A DNA stretch of 64,000 bases from Cornus controversa. Taxonomy: Eukaryota; Streptophyta; Magnoliopsida; Cornales; Cornaceae. Position numbers and translations under genes: made by a program. The notes under the pieces were generated by a model, which saw only the letters and a list, made by a program, of their open reading frames with translations, ran no database searches and had not been told where the DNA came from. Location of the stretch: the NCBI GenBank assembly GCA_026545225.1, contig CM048853.1, positions 14,448,755 through 14,512,754 on the forward strand, given 5' to 3'. Shown piece after piece: positions 47,108-59,700 of this stretch; position 1 is the stretch's first letter, and each line of letters starts with the position of its first letter.

Positions 47108-48319
47108 TGTCATGCCCCAATTTTCGACACCCAGTTGAGAGCGAGAGAAATGGGGGTGAACGGTGAAATCTAATCAAAATAATCGTTTTGAAAAATCTAA
47201 CATCCAACCCAATTCTCTTAACTGCGGAAGCAACTCAATATACATATAATTAAGTAAATATACATAACTAACCATGGTCCTCATTGTTGAAATCATTTAG
47301 AACAATTTCAAAATAAAAGTGATTTTTGGCCCTCGTGAATAATAAGTTTTTTTAAAAAGTTCCGAAAAAATTTTCGGACCATTGTCTCATCCTACTATAG
47401 TCCCAAGAAGCTTAAAAACATAATTTAGACCTTTTGAAGAGGTCCGGAACCCTGATTTCTCATCACCGGGCAGTAGCTAAAAAGCTACAGTAACTCCAAA
47501 ATAAACAGTGCACTGCTAGAGTGCAATCTGCGCAACAGTCATAAAAAAATTCGTAGAAAATTCATTTCAACTCGAAACGAGGCAAACGAAAATTCTATAG
47601 AAACTATACTAAATATAGAAGAAGCTTGAGCCAACCTTAATGTCTAGATGTTAGTCAAATGAAACAGTTTTGACAACCAAGTTGGTGTCCAACAGAAATT
47701 GTAAAATCTGGTGGCAGAACATTCACGGATTTTTCCAAAATTCTGTAGTTGTCCAAATTTAACTAAATTAAATATGGGAACACTATACATCAAGGGGAAG
47801 ATGTGGTAAAAATTTCAGATCATTTGGAGTTGTGTAGACCCCTCAAAAAATTTCGCCAATATCCGGGCAGAATGTATTCGTTTGACCGGCAATTCTTTCA
47901 TTTCCAAAACAAAATCTTACACCCAACATTCTAAGGATCTACAAATGGTACATCTCCATACACACACCCTAATTCACACATTCATATCACCATAATCTCA
48001 CAAATCCTCATACATTTCTATTGAAATCATACAAATTATTTCATATGTCATTCACACTTTAAATTTAAAATGGACACTTTTGGGCACGTGTCCCCCCCTA
48101 ATGGCCATACAATTATGTTCAAAGTCTTCCATACATGTCCAACATGGCTTATACATATAAAATTCAAATATAAATATGTTGTCCAACTTTAAGAATAACA
48201 TTTTTCAGAAGAGTCCATATGCCACAAGTCGGCATGGACAACCATATATATATTTAAATTTCATATCACCATAATCACGTTTTATAAATCATGCGTGATG
48301 CTTCACATCTCAATGCATT

Positions 48320-48380
<61 letters not shown>

Positions 48381-49678
48381 CAAATTGAGCAAATCACAAT
48401 TTATATATATATATTACTCACGCCACATAAATTCGGAAATCAATTCAAGGGGGCTATCAAATCACTCCAATAGTAAAGGTCTCTTCGGCACCCAAACTCT
48501 GCTTATGCTTTATCGGGTTACTATCCCGAAGGAAACGTCTCCTCTCGGCCAAGTTTTGGGTCTTTCACCCTAGAGGCCATCCCCTTATCTTAATTCACAC
48601 TTTTGCCCCAAAATCGTCACATAGTGCACATAATCACAACAATGCGCACATCCCACACAATGAAATGCATTTTATCAAATCAATGCATTTTCTTCCTCAA
48701 ATCAAATTTGTCACAACGTCAATCACTCATTTCATGAAAATTATCATGCTTATGCAATTTTTGAAAAAAGCATATCTTTCATACATCATTCTATATAAAA
48801 ACTCAGATTTATATATTTTCACCAAATGAACACAATTTCAACAATTAGCATATATAGCCTCAATATCACATATACAACACATATGAGCCCTAACTAGCAT
48901 GTTAGACATATACATATGCATAAATCACATTTATATATATATATACATACATATACATAAAACCTTAAACTCAAGAAATTTCAACTTATCTTTCATGTCA
49001 CAAATATGTGACCTATAGAATTAAAGTAAAGATGAGTCTAGCACCCCTACCTCAAATCTTAGGCTTTGAATCTCACTTTGAGAAATCCCAGCCGTTCCAA
49101 CTTTACAAAATATGGACTTTGATCGGTTCAAACCGAAGCCCTCAATGCCCTCTACGCACTTTTCTTCTTCGGGATCTTCCAAATCACACCTCAAGTGACC
49201 TAGAATCTAGAGAGAAGGGAGAGAGATGAAGTGGGAGAGGTAGAGAGAGAAAGAGATCTGTAAAATGAAATATCTCAAACCCTTTTTGATATTTATCTCA
49301 ACCCTAGGGGCGTGAAATGACCATTTTACCCCTGGGTCACTTAATGTACATTTCCGACCTTCGAATTAATTCTCAAAAACTCCGTTGGACTCGAAATCAC
49401 TCCCTCAATACTCTAAACATTTCATTTAAGTCATTCCACAAAATAAATATTTTTGAAAATTTTCCGAACTCCCAGGCCCACTTAAGTGCAATCCCGGGCC
49501 CCGGTTTGACCAAAAAGTCAAACTTTTTCAAAAGTTCTCAAAACTTTTCAAAACCATATTCCAACCTTCTAAACATGTTCCCCTGTTCAAAACATGTTAA
49601 ATATCATTAAAAATGCGTTTAAAGCAATAAATGACAAAAATTGAAAAAAAAGGGCCAAAATTGGGCACGGTCTCTACA
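47108..49678 (+). mobile_element. solo LTR, 2571 bp, TSD GGACC
   Basis: The unit begins TGTCATGCCCCAATTTTCGA and ends GGGCACGGTCTCTACA. It is flanked by perfect GGACC copies (47103-47107 and 49679-49683). It has no internal coding region, so it is a solo LTR left by recombination between the two LTRs of a full element. It sits inside the chromovirus LTR and is therefore younger. A relative begins at 63800 (TGTCACGCCCTGATTTTCGA). A (TA)n run lies at 48322-48380. Confidence 0.92.
48322..48380. repeat. (TA)n microsatellite
   Basis: About 59 bp of AT dinucleotides with a five-T interruption, inside the solo LTR. Confidence 0.95.
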
Positions 49679-50086
49679 GGACCCATCCGGAATATAAAAA
49701 TATTTTTTTATATTTTAAAATAATTTAAAATGTGGAAAATTAGAAAAAAAATGCTTAAAAAATACCGATAAATGCCAAAAAATTCTTGAAAAATCAAATT
49801 AGTCTTTTAAGGGCAGAATTTGATTGGAGTATAGGTTTGGGCTATCTTTAGTCACATTAGTTAGTTCATCTAGTTAGAAAAGTAGGCTTTTATGCATGAA
49901 AACCGAGAGTACAAATTGTCTATGAACAATTAGGTTCTGAAATTTTATCGATAGCTAAGATAGATAGGATGACACATTTTAGGTACAATACTCTCGCTAG
50001 ATTAGGTTCATAGATAAAAAAAAATAGAATTTTAAATAATATAGGACACGCGTGCATAGGAGTGTCTGTGTGTGTGTGGGTGTGAG

Positions 50087-50592
50087 TAGGGGTGCACACG
50101 GTCCGGATCGGTCCGGTTCTGGCCTTTTTTGGAACCAAATCGTATAGTCCGGTTCCACTAGAAATGGAACCGGACCGAACCGTTTACTATATGGAACCGG
50201 ACCGAACCGAACCGCGAAGAACCGGTTTGGTCCAGTTCGGTTCCACGGTTAACTAACCTATAATTATAATACTTATAATTATAATACTATAAGTATATTA
50301 TAAGTATAATATTTCAAACAACAAAGATTGTAGTTATATTATAATTATAATACTATAAGTATATTATAAGTATAATATTTAAATATTAGAAATAATATAT
50401 TTTATATTTATATATATAGAAACGGTTCGGTCTGGTCCTAAGGGACTGAAAACCGTAACCGAACCGTTACTACACGGTTCCAAAAAATTGGAACCGTGAC
50501 CGAACCGGACCGCGAAAAAATCGGACCGAATTGTCCGGTCCGGTCCGATTCGGTTTGGATTTCCGGTTTGGACGGATTTTTGTGCACCCCTA
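50087..50592. mobile_element. hAT-type MITE, 506 bp, TSD GGTGTGAG
   Basis: Perfect 12-bp terminal inverted repeats TAGGGGTGCACA/TGTGCACCCCTA are flanked by perfect 8-bp duplications GGTGTGAG (50079-50086 and 50593-50600). The 8-bp duplication and TAGGG end are hAT features. The subterminal regions are packed with CGGTCCGGT, GGAACCGGACCGAACCG and TTCGGT words in both orientations, and the centre is AT-rich (TTATAATTATAATACTATAA repeated). No coding capacity. Confidence 0.95.
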
Positions 50593-51533
50593 GGTGTGAG
50601 TGTGAAATTATTGGAGTGTGTATAGGTCCCTCCAATATGGAGTTGCGGGTCCCTCTGGCACAGAGTGTGTGTCCCTCCCCAATTATTATTCTTACTATGG
50701 AGTGCGGGTCCCTCTGATGTGGAGTGTGTGTCCCTCCATACTGCTTGTGTTGTGTGGTGTGTGTTCTTTCGGTTTGTAGTGTGTGTGAGTCCTTCCACTT
50801 AATTTATTTTATGATCTGAACAGTTTCATGCTTGTTATATCTCTATTAGAGCATGAGTGGTATTATTGTTTCTCCATACTACAGGATATATTGTATATAG
50901 TGGTCTCTTGTGAAAAGTATGTTATGAATATAGATTGATTAACAGAACTGGGGTTCGATAAAAAAAAAATTTGAGTTGGGCAGGAGGTGGAACTTGAATA
51001 GCCTGTTAGTTGTTGTAAGTACTAAAAGATGTTAGTAATACTCTCTTTTTCATAAGTTAATGCACCGAATGATTAGTTATATTAATTAATTCCCTGTACT
51101 ACCTGTTAAAGTATAGTGGTTATTGTCGGGCAGTTAGAACATTACTTACTGGGCTTTAAAGCTCACCCCTATTTTTTCTCCCACATTTCAGGTGTGTGAA
51201 GTTAGCACCTATAGCATAAAGGAGGAGGATTCCACACGAGAATTGTTCTAGTGGAACCTAGTTACTAAATTCTTTTATTTCAGTTTTGAGACAACATTCA
51301 TTGTAAGGATTGTTTAGATGATAACATTGATTTTGATTGTATTTAATTTTCTGGATATCAGTTGGTTAAGTCATATGAATAAATGTGGATGGATGTGATC
51401 TCTTGATATTAAAACAATGTGAGAACAGGTTGTGTCATGATATTAGTTATCTTATGGCAAGTTGCGATATTAAGTCAACCACAAGTTGAGTGAAAGGTCG
51501 AGAATACCCTGACCTCAACTTGGGGGTGTGACA

Positions 51534-51622
51534 CAGATCTTTCTGGAGCCTTAGCGCTCTTGAAACCCGATGATTCGGGATGTAATGCTCAGGTCAGTTA
51601 TTGGGAATTTTTTTTTCCTGGG

Positions 51623-51662
<40 letters not shown>

Positions 51663-52126
51663 GTATATCACACAAATAGACAAATCACACACTCACTTAA
51701 AATTGAATACTGATAATGCGCAATGTCTTCTTGTACTGTTTGTTTGTTTGTTTACTCTTGCTAACATTAGGATAGAATTAGTTGTGTGCTTCATTTCAGC
51801 TTCTAGTTCTGATGAATGTTAAACGATTCTTTGTTTCGTTTTGCAAATTTTTAGCGATGCTGCTGGTGGATACCTCAGCTCATCTTCCCCATGTATGAGA
51901 TTTTGCCTGTGAAAGACCGGTGAACCTTGTTTTGATTATTGGCACTCATGCTCTGTCATCCGATATATTATATACAAGAAAATCGGATGACTTGCTATAT
52001 TTTTCCTAAATGAAAATTGAATAGTTGTAAATGAAGTTTCTCAGTGAATTATTAAAAGATGATCAAGGTTATTTATATGTTTTTGTGACTCTTTTTAAAT
52101 GGTCAATAAGAGCTATGAGGTGACCT
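51534..52126. other. single-copy-like DNA with possible exon scraps
   Basis: Just after the LTR a frame reads LSGALALLKPDDSGCNAQ before a GTCAGT donor-like site. A second segment near 51856-51925 is open and ends PMYEILPVKDR then stop. They look like remnants of a gene but I cannot name it. A (TA)n lies at 51627-51658. Confidence 0.3.
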
Positions 52127-52995
52127 CAGGGCCGGTCCTGAGATTATGGAAATCTCGAGAGGCCCTAGGCGAATTTTGAACATGAGGCCCTTTATATATA
52201 AGGTTATACACGCACAATTTTTTTTTTATAAAGTGCGATTTTTTAACACTCTTTAATCACAATAAATGTGATCGTCTTGTATTTTGAGATGCAAAATTAT
52301 CAATTGAAGTACTCCAATCAAATTTATCCAACATATCTTTAATTTTCAATAGATATCATACCCAATCCATTCAATATCTCTCGTGACATCGTCGACCGTA
52401 GGTAAGATTTGATCAACTTCAATTTTGAAAAGTTGATACAACTGTAACTGGGATAGTCAATAATACTCTATATGCAATTCAAGCATTTGAAAAACGTACA
52501 ATAATTTAGCTTTTTTATAAAATCTAATACTTCAATTGCCTTTTTTGTTCCTCATGATAAATCTTCTTTTAAGACTTTTAGCTTTAAACATAATTCTGTC
52601 GAGATATTGAATCTGATTTTCTTCAATATTGTTTGGTTGGAGAAGAAAATTGAAAGAGAGAGAGGGGGAAGAGAATTGTTGAAGAGAGTGAGGAAAAAAA
52701 AAAAGGTCGTCAATAGATTCATTGAAGGAGGCAAATAAAGAAAAATATATATATATATATATATCGACTGTTTTAACTTATACAATTATATAATACAATA
52801 TATATAATACTATTTTTTGTTTGGAGCCCCTTTCTCTCTGTCTTTTCGCTTATACAATATATAGTACTATTTTTTTGGGGGTCATTTTCTCTCTGCTTTT
52901 AACTCATACTGTAGATAGATATATATATTAGGGGCCCCTAAATTTTGGAGGCCCTAGGCGACCGCCTAGGTCCCCTATGGTCAAGGCCAGGCCTG
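52127..52995. mobile_element. non-autonomous hAT element, 869 bp, TSD GGTGACCT
   Basis: The left end CAGGGCCGGTCCTGA and the right end on the opposite strand CAGGCCTGGCCTTGA are imperfect terminal inverted repeats (11 of 15). Perfect 8-bp duplications GGTGACCT lie at 52119-52126 and 52996-53003. Inner words GGCCCTAGGCGA (left) and GGCCCTAGGCGACCGCCTAG (right) are direct repeats. There is no transposase; the interior is AT-rich with a (TA)n at about 52747-52764. Confidence 0.93.
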
Positions 52996-53003
52996 GGTGA
53001 CCT

Positions 53004-54930
53004 GTATGGTTAGCGATTTTTCAGTCTGAGGATATTTGGGAAATTTATTGAATGAAATGTTAATTTTCATGTGACTCTTTGTCTTCTATTATTTTCCTCT
53101 TTATATTGGAATATCATTTTCTCTTTCTATCTCTCTCATTCTTTTTTTCTTAATCGGTAAGCTGGATTTTATTAGACCAAAAAATATGTACAGAGATCAA
53201 GAGGGACATACCCCTTATGTTACAGGAGCAAAGACTATGGAAAACTACTTAATCAAAGAAACAGAGAAGAAAATGACTAGCAGCGTAAAGAATGTATCAA
53301 CTTAGCAAAATAAACTTCCTTACATTAGTTGGGCAGATGTTATGTGGTAAAAATATGCTTGGAGAGGTCATTCCTTGGCAGCTTTTTGAGGGAGGAAGTC
53401 TACATTTGATAGAGAGTTCAATGACCTATGTTATTTTCCAGTAGTCTATTGCTTCTTACTCTCCATAGGTGATAGACAGTAGAGGACAAAGCTAATTTGA
53501 ATGTTAATTGTGGGGAGAATTGTCCTTGGGAGATGAGGCAACGTATGACTTACAGTCATCCAAAGTTCTGAATTGGGGTTTAGGTCTAAGGATGCTGCAT
53601 TTACTTGAGATATAACCAAACTCTGGCTGGGAAGGACATTGAAAGAATAAATATTATGATGCTCAATTAACCATTCTTAGGGTAAGGGGCCTCAAATGCT
53701 TATGTTTGCTTTCACTCAACTCTTGTACATAGGAAATTAGATTCAATTTTATTTACTGCAAATTTATAAGATGTTTTCTCTCACTCATATAATTATTTGG
53801 TTTAGTTCATCAATCCGAATGATGAACAAAAAAAACAGAAGTATCTATTCAACTCATTTAACGTCTACGAATCTGGGGATCACATTAGGGAAACGAGTGT
53901 GATAGCTGCCGGAGTGTTAAGGAACTGCTAAGAAGGTTTGGTTATGAACAATCCATTGGAGGAAATTAGCCAAGTTATGGAATCTGGTCTAGGGTAGCAA
54001 GAGGGGAAAGGAGGAAGGCTATTAAGGAGGTTGGATAAAAGGGTCAATCTGTGGCTGTTACCTAACTTATAAAAATAAAATAAAAAACCGTGGCTGTTAC
54101 CTGGCCATACCTATTGGTTGGTTATCTCTGATGATATTGCTCACTGTGGTAGTTCTGGAAGGACTTGAGTCATAGATGATCCTCTCACCAAAATATGTTG
54201 ATGGATAGGGCCTATCAGACACTTTATAGCCTACTCAAATACTTCAAGACACGTCTGAATAGTATTCAACATTAATGTCTAAATTTTACGATAATATTAT
54301 ACTATAATTGTCAGTGAAAAAGTAAGGAGGGTTCCAAATATTTAGACTTTCCTCAAAAAAGAAGAATTGAAATATAATGAAAATATATTATCTCTTATTT
54401 GGCCTAAAATTTGTCCTTGCAACATAAGCTTTTGCTTACTTCCATATATATATATTTTTATAATGGTAAACAATAATTATTTTATGGTGTCCTTGCCATA
54501 TTCATATCCTATTCTATAAGAATTTATCATATCTTGTGTCTGTATTGTATCGTGTCCATATGCCGTATCGATGTCCATGTTTCATAGGTTTTACTTTTAT
54601 CAGTTTGCCCATTTGGAAGAGGAGTCATGAAGGCTGAGAATCCAGTTGTTTCTAGCCGAATGGCTTTATTCCAAATTTGGGAGAGATTAGATGCCAGACC
54701 CCTTCATCCTTGGCAGGATAAGGTCTGCCCAAGCAACTTTTTAGTTTGAGGATCATCAATCCTTCAGGATGAGCTGATTGTCTAATTCAGGGATTGCTTA
54801 GGGATGTTGCTTTTTGTGGTCTTAAAAAGAGTGAACATGACAAGGAATTGAGGATCATCAATCCACACTACTGCACTTTAGTCTTTAATGCTCCTTCACA
54901 GCATCACTATCACATGCAGCACATGCTATT
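53004..54930. other. intergenic, no gene recognised
   Basis: No supported gene. Near 53145-53230 the minus strand ends in an A-rich tail after GGGGTATGTCCC, which could be the 3' end of a reverse-oriented LINE, but no ORF2 sequence was found beyond it. Confidence 0.35.
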
Positions 54931-55226
54931 TTAAGTCATACATTTTGGATTTAAATTCTGTGAGAATAAAATCCTTACCTAATTTAGGACATGTTGCCTC
55001 ACGTCATGAACTCGATATAATCAATGCGTGTTTTACGAATTATCAAACACGTAAACATTATTAAAATTAAATAAAATTTTAAGTCATACATTTTGGATTT
55101 AAATTCTGTGAGAATAAAATCCTTACCTAATTTAGGACATGTTGTCTCACGTCATGAACTCGATATAATCAATGCGTGTTTTACGAATTATCAAACACGT
55201 AAACATTATTAAAATTAAATAAAAAT
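54931..55226. repeat. 148-bp tandem duplication
   Basis: AAGTCATACATTTTGGATTT at 54933 recurs at 55081. Both copies run through CTCACGTCATGAACTCGATA and TTACGAATTATCAAACACGT with only about one difference (GCCTC versus GTCTC). Recent duplication. Confidence 0.95.
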
Positions 55227-56650
55227 TGTAAATAAAAGTGTCATGTAAAGGACAACTTTTGATTTTAATTTGTTCTTTGAAAAATTCTTATTAGTATAAT
55301 AGTTTTTAAGAAAGCGACAACTAATTCACCAAAAAAACACGTCTTAGTCCTAATGGTTATATATGGGTAAGGATAATGATTTTTGCATTAGTGATTTTTA
55401 TCCTAAAATGTATTGTATAAGAATAAAAAAAAAAATTGATTTTATACCTAATGGTTATATAAAACTCTCCTCAACTATTAGTAAATTTCATTAACCTGAA
55501 ATACTAATTGCACCCCTTAAACTAACAAAAAATACACAAACCCTCAATCGTACGGATTCACTTTCTAATCCCACTCAAATCGTTCCCTCTCCCTCTAAAC
55601 TCAGATGGGTGAGAGATCGTCTTCCTAGAGAGAGAATCACAATCCTAACTTAGGGTTTCATGATCCTCATAATTCAACTGACCATAATGCAGACGCGAAG
55701 CAGAAACATACAGATGGTGATGCAGAGACGCGGGAAATGGAATCTTCAGTGTCATCGTCGCACCGGAGTGGAAGTGCAGAAGCGAACCAATCTGGATCCG
55801 AGAATGGGTGCAGAGAGAGAGAGACGCGAACACCTTTCAGCATTTTGGGGTATATACACTAATTGAAGAAACTCGTTGCATCTGAAGAATCGGGGCAAAC
55901 AATTGATTTTGCCAGGTGATTTGGCATATTTTTGGGTATATACCAAGACATTATTGGGTTTACAGAAAGAGAGGTAAGGTTTACACCTTCACAATTTCAT
56001 CTCTGTATATGGGCAAATTTATTGGATTCTTTTATTTCTGAGAATTAAGAGAAAAAGCTCTTATCTTTTTCCAACTCGGTTGCTCTGTTACACAAACACT
56101 CAAATCACTATTTGCTGCGCTGTACATATACACACCCACATACACGTACTGACATACACAAATAGATATATAGAGAGATGAGTGATGCGAATGATGGATG
56201 GTTAGGGTTTTTTTTCTTTTTTTTTTTTTACCAGGGATGGTTAGGGTTTGTTGCTCAATAAATTAGGGCTTTTTAATTTTCTGCACATGTCGCATGTGTG
56301 TGCGTATATATATATACATACGTTCTTCCATTGAACTTGGACAAAATTATTAAAGTGTAATACATCACAGTGGACCCCTCATGGATAAATTTAATAATTC
56401 ATTCACTACTAATATAATAAAAAATATTTAAAATCAAATTTATTTACTACTAATATAATAAAAAATATTTAAAAGTTAAGTTACTAAAATGAAACAAATA
56501 AAATGAGAGGTGGGAGTATTAGCTTTGAAAAGCATTATCCATGAAGAATTGGCCAAAAATGATCAATGCTTACTGGTTATTCGATATTGTTAATGACTAT
56601 AGATAATAATGCCAAAACATGTCTCAATCAACCTAAAATATATATCTATA
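55227..56650. other. upstream flank of the amine oxidase gene
   Basis: Mostly AT-rich. At about 55633-55860 a frame reads DHNADAKQKHTDGDAETREM then ESSVSSSHRSGSAEANQSGS. It is polar, protein-like and flanked by more GC-rich DNA, perhaps the 5' exon of a broken regulatory gene. It is not identified. A 36-bp word (TACTAATATAATAAAAAATA) is duplicated near 56407 and 56449. Confidence 0.35.
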
Positions 56651-56663
56651 TTATTATATATAC
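56651..56663 (+). promoter_or_regulatory. possible TATA box of the amine oxidase gene
   Basis: TTATTATATATAC lies about 75 bp before the start codon. This would allow a short 5' leader. The surrounding DNA is AT-rich, so the call is weak. Confidence 0.3.
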
Positions 56664-56737
56664 TTTTGTGTGCGTTTCTATGTGTTTTTTTTGCATTTTA
56701 GGGAAATATAGAAACCTCTGATTTTCCACGCAAACCT

Positions 56738-59700
56738 ATGGCTTCAAATCTCAAGGATCTCTTATTCTTCTTCCTCTTCTACTCAATCTTCTCCTTTATC
56801 TTGACCCAACAGCACCATCCACTTGACCCACTCACTCCATCAGAGCTCAGTCAAGTCCGAACCATAGTACAGTGGTCCAAACCCAGTCCACACCACAACC
56901 TGTCATTCCACTATGTAGGCTTGGATGAACCACATAAACCCACCATCCTATCATGGTTGGCTAACCAACCCACCAAAAACCCACCTCGCCGAGCGTTTGT
57001 TATTGCCCGAATCAACCAAAAAACTCATGAAATTGTGGTTGACTTATCGTCTGATTCGATCGTATCCGATAGAGTCTATCATGGACATGGTTATCCTATT
57101 CTCAACTTTGAAGAACAGATAGCTGCAAACCAGTTGCCACTAACATATACACCATTTATAGACTCAATTGGCAAGAGAGGGCTCAAGTTAGAAGAAATTG
57201 TGTGTGGGAGTTTCACTATTGGGTGGTATGGAGAGAAGAGGAGGACTAATAGGATGGTCAAAGTTATGTGTTATTACTTGGATGGGACTGTTAATTTGTA
57301 CATGAGGCCTATAGAGGGAATAACAGTGATCATTGATCTTGATGAGATGAAGATCAAGGGATACCATGACAGGTTGATGGTTCCAGTACCGAATGCAGAT
57401 GGAACAGACTACAGAGAATCGAAGCAGAAGCCGCCTTTCGGTCCACGTTTGAAGGGGATAACAGTATTGCAACCAGAAGGACCAAGTTTCACCATCAATG
57501 GACATACAATCAGGTAAAATTGTTAGTCACAAGAACCATGATATGGACGATCTGATAGGCAGTGTGCAGTCCGCATTTTTTGGGGAAGTTTTGCTATTTT
57601 CACACTTATGTTGCTCTAATTCTATAAGAGTATAGTGGAGGGTCTGTAATCTGTTTGCTCTTCATTATGGTGACTGGTAAGATCTCGGTTATTCTGTAAT
57701 TCGTTTGCTCTTCATTATGGTGAAATCTCGGTTACTCTATGGACGTAACTCTAGTTTTGGATGAACCACGGAAATCTGTGTTTTATTGTTGATATGGTTT
57801 TCTTTTGTGTTATTTTTTGCAATACTGTCCCCATTCTTGTGATTATTCAACTTCATTAATTGGATGTGATACAGTGGAAGCCACGTGATTGTTTTGTCCA
57901 ACAGGTGAGATTGAACAATCGTGCATTACTCATAAATTAGAATTTAACATCAAATGCTGATTCTATTCACACAGTTCATGAATAGCATCTCTTAGATCTC
58001 GGATACTCCGTTGACGTAAGTATTCTAGTTTTGGGGAAAACACGTAAATTTGTGTTTTTATTGTTCTTCTTGTTTTCTTTTATATTATTTTTTGCAATAC
58101 TGTCCCCTTCTTGTGATTTTCCAACTTCATTAATTGGATTGGTTGTGATATAGTAGAACCCACAGAATTCTTAAATTCCAATAGATGAGACTGGACAATC
58201 ATGCATTAGTTAGAAATTACAATTTAACATCACACGTTGATCGATTCACACATTTGAATGACAGCTCTTAATTTGTCACTACAATTAGGTGGGCTAATTG
58301 GGATTTCCATCTATCATTCGACATGCGAGCAGGTCCAATGATATCCTTAGCATCGATCTATGACCTCGACAAGGATGAATATCGTCGAGTTCTCTATAAA
58401 GGGTTTGTGTCCGAGCTCTTTGTGCCATACATGGATCTAACTGAAGAATGGTACCTTAGGACATTCTTTGATGCTGGTGAATATGGGTTCGGTCTCTGTG
58501 CAGTGCCACTTGAGCCATTGAGGGACTGCCCAGAAAATGCAGTTTTCATGGATGGTTACTTCACTGGGCAGGATGGCACACCAGGAAAGATTTTGAATGT
58601 GTTCTGTTTATTCGAGCGCTACGCCGGTGATGTCATATGGCGCCATACTGAAGGTTCAGTTCCAGGGAAAGTGGTAAGTGAAATTCCAACTGTTTTTAGT
58701 ATTTTTCCACCATAATAAGCTTGGAAAGTTATATGAATGAAAGTTGGAATTGTTTTGCAGATAAGAGAGGTTAGACCAGAAGTGAGCTTGGTGGTAAGAA
58801 TGGTATCAGCTGTTGGTAACTATGACTACATAGTTGATTGGGAATTTAAGCAATGTGGCTCCATCAAAGTTACTGTAAGTTATGAAACTATTAGACTCCA
58901 TTTGGATAACTGAAAGATTTGAAACGGATAGATTTGAGTTTAAATAAAAGATTTGTCTATTGAGGTGGGATATTGAAACTTAAGGTATTATTAGGTTAGA
59001 GAGATATTTATTGCAAGCATTATTAAGGCGGAAAATGAACCAAGCCAAGCTAAGCTTGAGCCTGTTCAGGCTTGGCTCGTTTGTTTGTGGGCTCAGTTTG
59101 AGATTGTGATGAGCTCGAACTCAGCTCGTTTAATAACAAAAATTGTTCGGACTTGATTTGAGCTCGTTTTCAAGATTGTTTTGGCTTGTTCATGACCTTA
59201 AACGATCCTACACAAGTCCATGTTCCTAAGCATTATTGTGTGGTTAAAGTTTCTGTTGCCATGGATTTCAAACAACTCCTATATATATATATATATATAT
59301 ATTTTATCATGTAAATACTCACACGCACTTTGCCCACATTGGGGCTCGAACCCCTCCCCTCCTCTTTGAGGGTGAGGAGGTTATACCATTGAGCTAGAGG
59401 CCCTTTGGTAACTCCTTCTGTCTTGTTATTTGAAATCCATGGATATAACTCACAAATCACTGTAAAAACTTAAATCATTCATATTTTGCTGTAATCATTT
59501 AAATGATTGAACGTTTACATTCATTTTAAATCCTTGAATTCAAATGGAGCATTAGCCAAGTCATTGCTTCGACGAATTTTAAATGCACCACTAAACAAAT
59601 AATTAGGATTACAATTGAGTCAAGTGGAGTCGAGGTTGAGTTGAGCTCATTCATGTTATGGTGACAAGTTTAGAAATTTAAGCTTGACATTAGTTAAGGA

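Larger units (their letters stand above)
45838..51533 (+). repeat. chromovirus 3' LTR, split by two nested insertions
   Basis: It starts TGTAATGACCCAAATTTTTA right after the polypurine tract and is judged to end at GGGGGTGTGACA (51533). Subtracting the nested solo LTR with one target copy (2576 bp) and the hAT MITE with one target copy (514 bp) leaves an LTR of about 2.6 kb. It contains a GC-rich block shared with the 14-17 kb region. The matching 5' LTR is absent from the window, since the element is truncated at 43690, so the right border is inferred from the TG...CA rule only. Confidence 0.72.

Noticed and set aside
50379-50798. 139-codon open frame on the minus strand
   Set aside because: It runs across the border of the hAT MITE and consists of translated CGGTCC-type repeats.
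59340-59403. Possible tRNA gene on the minus strand in amine oxidase intron 3
   Set aside because: A- and B-box-like motifs are present, but the cloverleaf does not close. A (TA)n tail and target duplications show a SINE.
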